A program made the position numbers and the translations under genes. 64,000 nt of DNA, taken from Rahnella ecdela. Its GTDB lineage: Bacteria; Pseudomonadota; Gammaproteobacteria; Enterobacterales; Enterobacteriaceae. The stretch lies in contig NZ_JAFMOY010000121.1 in the NCBI RefSeq assembly GCF_019049625.1, positions 62,001 through 126,000 of the forward strand, read 5' to 3'. How positions within the stretch are numbered: position 1 is the stretch's first letter; every line of letters begins with the position of its first letter. Below, piece by piece: positions 61,655-64,000 of the stretch. The notes beneath the pieces are model-generated. The model was given only the letters and a program-made list of their open reading frames with translations, was not told where the DNA came from and made no database searches.

Positions 61655-62641
61655 TCAATACATTGGCATCAGCTGTAAAGGAGGTGCCTGTAATTTCTTA
61701 ACTTGCTCAGTAAATGCCGCTATCTGGCTACGCCAGAAATCTTCGTCCTGCATCCAGGGGAAACTCTTGGGAAATGCAGGATCTTCCCAGCGACGGGCAA
61801 CCCAGGCCAGATAGTAAACCATGCGCATCGCGCGCAGCGGTTCAATCAAAGACAATTCGCGGGTATCTAAATCAGCAAACTCTCCGTAAGCCTCCAGCAA
61901 GATATCTAACTGGAGCCTTTGCTCACTCTGATCGCCATGCAGCAGCATCCAGAGATCCTGTATCGCCGGGCCATTACGGGCATCATCCATATCGACAAAC
62001 AACGGCCCGTCCCGCCAGAGAATATTCCCCGGATGACAATCACCATGTAAGCGTAGAGGTTGCCAGTCAGTATGCCAATAATCACATGTAGTGCGAATCA
62101 GCTGATCGGTTGCAGATAAAAAAGGTTCGCGTAAACTTTTAGGGATCAGCGGACATTGCGCGAGAACCTCTCGCGGGTGGACAAGATACTCGTCAAGCCC
62201 GATAGTGGGACGCGCCGTAAACAAGCTTTCACTTCCCACCTGATGAATACGTCCTAGAAAACGTCCGACCCACTCCAACTGGTCGAGATTATCGATTTCA
62301 TACTGACGACCACCGACACTGGGAAATACGGTAAACATATATCCCTGATAATGATGCAGAGTGTTTTCGTTGATAGAAAGAGGGGCAACAGCAGGTATTT
62401 CCACATCAGCCATATCGAGAGAAAACTGATGCTCCTCGTGGATCTGTTCTTCTGTCCATCGCTCAGGACGGTAAAACTTCACCACATAGCGTTTTCTGTC
62501 TTCACCGAGAAACTGGTAAACACGGTTTTCATAGCTGTTTAATGCAGTGAGGCCGGACTCAGCAATAAGACCGACACTCTCTAACGCATCAAGGATAAGA
62601 TCCGGCGACAATGCCTGAAAATTAAAAGCTGAATTGTTCAT
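61655..62641 (-). CDS. srkA: Stress response kinase A (YihE)
   Basis: A Ser/Thr kinase of the choline/aminoglycoside kinase fold that protects against envelope and Cpx-linked stress-induced death. The start at 62641 (MNNSAFNFQALSPDLILDAL) gives 328 residues, as in E. coli; the frame from 62677 is rejected. The catalytic loop is LRLHGDCHPGNILW near 200 and the metal-binding DFG-like motif FVDMDDARNGP near 217. It is upstream of dsbA and downstream of yihD. Confidence 0.95.
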   Translation of the reverse strand: MNNSAFNFQALSPDLILDALESVGLIAESGLTALNSYENRVYQFLGEDRKRYVVKFYRPERWTEEQIHEEHQFSLDMADVEIPAVAPLSINENTLHHYQGYMFTVFPSVGGRQYEIDNLDQLEWVGRFLGRIHQVGSESLFTARPTIGLDEYLVHPREVLAQCPLIPKSLREPFLSATDQLIRTTCDYWHTDWQPLRLHGDCHPGNILWRDGPLFVDMDDARNGPAIQDLWMLLHGDQSEQRLQLDILLEAYGEFADLDTRELSLIEPLRAMRMVYYLAWVARRWEDPAFPKSFPWMQDEDFWRSQIAAFTEQVKKLQAPPLQLMPMY

Positions 62642-62733
62642 AACTTCATTCGGATTGGCCGCACAGAAAAATGACAATGGGAAATAGTATCATCTATTTT
62701 TGGCGGTTCGCATGAAGTTCACATAAGTTTACA

Positions 62734-63003
62734 TCAATCTTTAATCACACCGCGGGCACGTAAAAGTGCAGTTTTAAAATCATTCTCATAGTCTTTCTTC
62801 AAACCCGGGATTTCAGCAGTACTGTCAGTACCACGCATTTTCAGGTGATAAATCAATGTGTCATCACTGAGTTCGCCTAATGGTCCCTGGTAACCACATT
62901 CTGTAGCCAGCTTCTGGATAAACTCCATCAGGTTCAGATCGCAATCTTCTTTCCATGCAGGATGCAGCAGTTCGATCAGTTCGTTCACGCGATGTTCTTT
63001 CAT
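62734..63003 (-). CDS. yihD: DUF1040 family protein YihD
   Basis: An 89-residue conserved enterobacterial protein, [20 protein letters not shown], the same length and pattern as E. coli YihD. No signal peptide or membrane segment. It lies upstream of srkA-dsbA on the same strand and diverges from mobA. Function unknown. Confidence 0.94.
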   Translation of the reverse strand: MKEHRVNELIELLHPAWKEDCDLNLMEFIQKLATECGYQGPLGELSDDTLIYHLKMRGTDSTAEIPGLKKDYENDFKTALLRARGVIKD

Positions 63004-63156
63004 GATAATCCTTCTCCACTTGTTTTCAGACCTTAAAAATAACAGGGTTATTTCGTCAGGGAAAGTACAAGCTCACCGCAGAAAAGTTTAACCTGCGTGG
63101 GGGTAAATTAAGGCGTTACAATGACAGCAATAATGAGCTTTAGACAGGTGGGTAGT

Positions 63157-63744
63157 ATGGATCGCAATAACATTACTGGCGTTATTTTAGCTGGCGGTCG
63201 GTCGAGCAGGATGGGGGAAGATAAAGGGCTGATTGATATTAATGGTCAGCCTTTATTTGAACATATCGCCCAAAGATTACGTCCCCAAGTCGGAGACATT
63301 TTAATCAGCTGTAACCGGAACTCTGAACGTTACGGGAGGGATTTCCAGACCGTCCCCGACATCAAACCCGATTTCTCAGGCCCTCTTGCCGGTATGCTTG
63401 CAGCGTTATCGGTGAGTAAAACAGAATGGGTACTTTTCGTTCCCTGCGACGTTCCCGCTTTCCCAGCCAGTCTCAGCCAATCATTGTCTGCCGGACTATC
63501 AGGTCAGAAAGCAGCCTATGCACGCGATACGGATCGTGAGCATCCGACACTTTGCCTTTTAAACCGCGCTCTGATCCCGACGTTGACGGCATATCTTGAA
63601 AATGGTGACAGGAAGCTGATGATTTTCCTTCATAATATAGGGGCAAAATCGATACTTTTCGGTGAATCAACGGCTTTTTCCAACCTCAATACCCCTGAAG
63701 ATGTGACACTTTGGAAAACCCGCGGGCAGGATCTCTTAAGATGA
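63157..63744 (+). CDS. mobA: Molybdenum cofactor guanylyltransferase
   Basis: Joins GMP to Mo-molybdopterin to make the MGD cofactor of enzymes such as nitrate and formate oxidoreductases. The start at 63157 (MDRNNITGVILAGGRSSRMG) has AGGTGG five bases upstream and gives 195 residues (E. coli 194); the ATG at 63121 lacks one. The nucleotide loop LAGGRSSRMGEDKGL at about 9-23 and FVPCDVPAFP near 93 are family motifs. It overlaps mobB by 4 bases (ATGA). Confidence 0.93.
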   Translation: MDRNNITGVILAGGRSSRMGEDKGLIDINGQPLFEHIAQRLRPQVGDILISCNRNSERYGRDFQTVPDIKPDFSGPLAGMLAALSVSKTEWVLFVPCDVPAFPASLSQSLSAGLSGQKAAYARDTDREHPTLCLLNRALIPTLTAYLENGDRKLMIFLHNIGAKSILFGESTAFSNLNTPEDVTLWKTRGQDLLR

Positions 63745-64000
63745 TAAACAACAAAAAAATTCCACTGCTTGGAGTAGCCGCTTACAGCGGGACGGGAAAA
63801 ACCACATTGCTGAAACAGCTCATTCCCTACCTGCGTCAGCGTGGTATACGAACCGGTCTGATTAAGCATACCCACCATGATGTCGACGTTGATACACCGG
63901 GTAAAGACAGTTTTGAGCTGCGTAAAGCTGGCGCAGACCAGACGATGATTGCCAGCAATAGCCGGTGGGCGCTGATGACTGAAACTCCGGGTCAGGACGA
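63741..64000 (+). CDS. mobB: Molybdopterin-guanine dinucleotide biosynthesis adaptor MobB (3' end outside window)
   Basis: A GTP-binding accessory protein of MGD synthesis. Only the first 86 codons are inside the window: IPLLGVAAYSGTGKTTLLKQ holds the Walker A (P-loop), followed by GLIKHTHHDVDVDTPGKDSF. ATG at 63741 overlaps the mobA stop (ATGA), so the pair is translationally coupled. Confidence 0.92.
   Translation, partial: MINNKKIPLLGVAAYSGTGKTTLLKQLIPYLRQRGIRTGLIKHTHHDVDVDTPGKDSFELRKAGADQTMIASNSRWALMTETPGQD

Overview
The window is a continuous, gene-dense chromosomal segment of an enterobacterium (Enterobacterales). Almost every gene is a close match to an Escherichia coli housekeeping gene, with lengths equal or nearly equal to the E. 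coli proteins. The waa locus carries wabG- and waaE-type genes like Klebsiella and Serratia. The yicH end of the spoT/recG region runs straight into fabY-dtd-yihY-yihX-typA-glnALG, two blocks that lie far apart in E. coli K-12. As I recall, Yersinia and Serratia have this joined order, so a Yersiniaceae member (Serratia/Rahnella/Ewingella-like) is the best guess; the species cannot be decided from the sequence alone.

Layout. 1-2003: the end of a glycosyltransferase cluster that starts outside the window. 2073-4301: tdh-kbl threonine catabolism, on the minus strand. 4543-17023: ADP-heptose synthesis and LPS core assembly (hldD, waaF, waaC, a GT9, a GT8, a WaaL-type ligase, a GT2, waaQ, wabG-like, waaA, waaE), ending in coaD. 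The middle of this locus (about 7.5-12 kb) is visibly AT-rich and looks like the variable outer-core part. 17032-26220: mutM, rpmG-rpmB, radC, coaBC-dut, slmA, a membrane-protein pair (GDYxxLxY plus DUF2157/DUF4401), pyrE and an intact rph. 26347-32900: yicC, an extra FabF-type ketosynthase with a TetR regulator, yicG, ligB, gmk. 32955-38140: rpoZ-spoT-trmH-recG. 38373-44448: an orphan cellobiose-type PTS EIIC, gltS, xanP, yicH. 44518-49395: fabY, dtd, yihY, yihX, typA. 49853-54002: the nitrogen operon glnA-glnL-glnG. 54066-57408: hemN, a 58-residue small membrane protein, yihI, CsrC sRNA, engB. 57537-64000: Spot 42 sRNA, polA, dsbA-srkA, yihD and mobA-mobB (mobB cut by the window end).

Regulatory elements readable from the sequence: a sigma-54 promoter with two NtrC sites upstream of glnA, placed as in E. 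coli; the rph-pyrE attenuator; a strong promoter and a long-range 16-bp stem in the rpmB leader; a PurR-like palindrome before xanP; CsrC with about 13 GGA motifs; Spot 42; a perfect DnaA box behind polA; and several intrinsic terminators.

I found no phage, insertion sequence, CRISPR array, tRNA or rRNA, and no clear new defence or biosynthetic system. The most useful less-described items are the 58-residue ORF between yihI and hemN, the rpmB leader structure, the orphan ketosynthase/TetR pair with a shared operator-like motif, the orphan PTS permease, and the unassigned glycosyltransferases.
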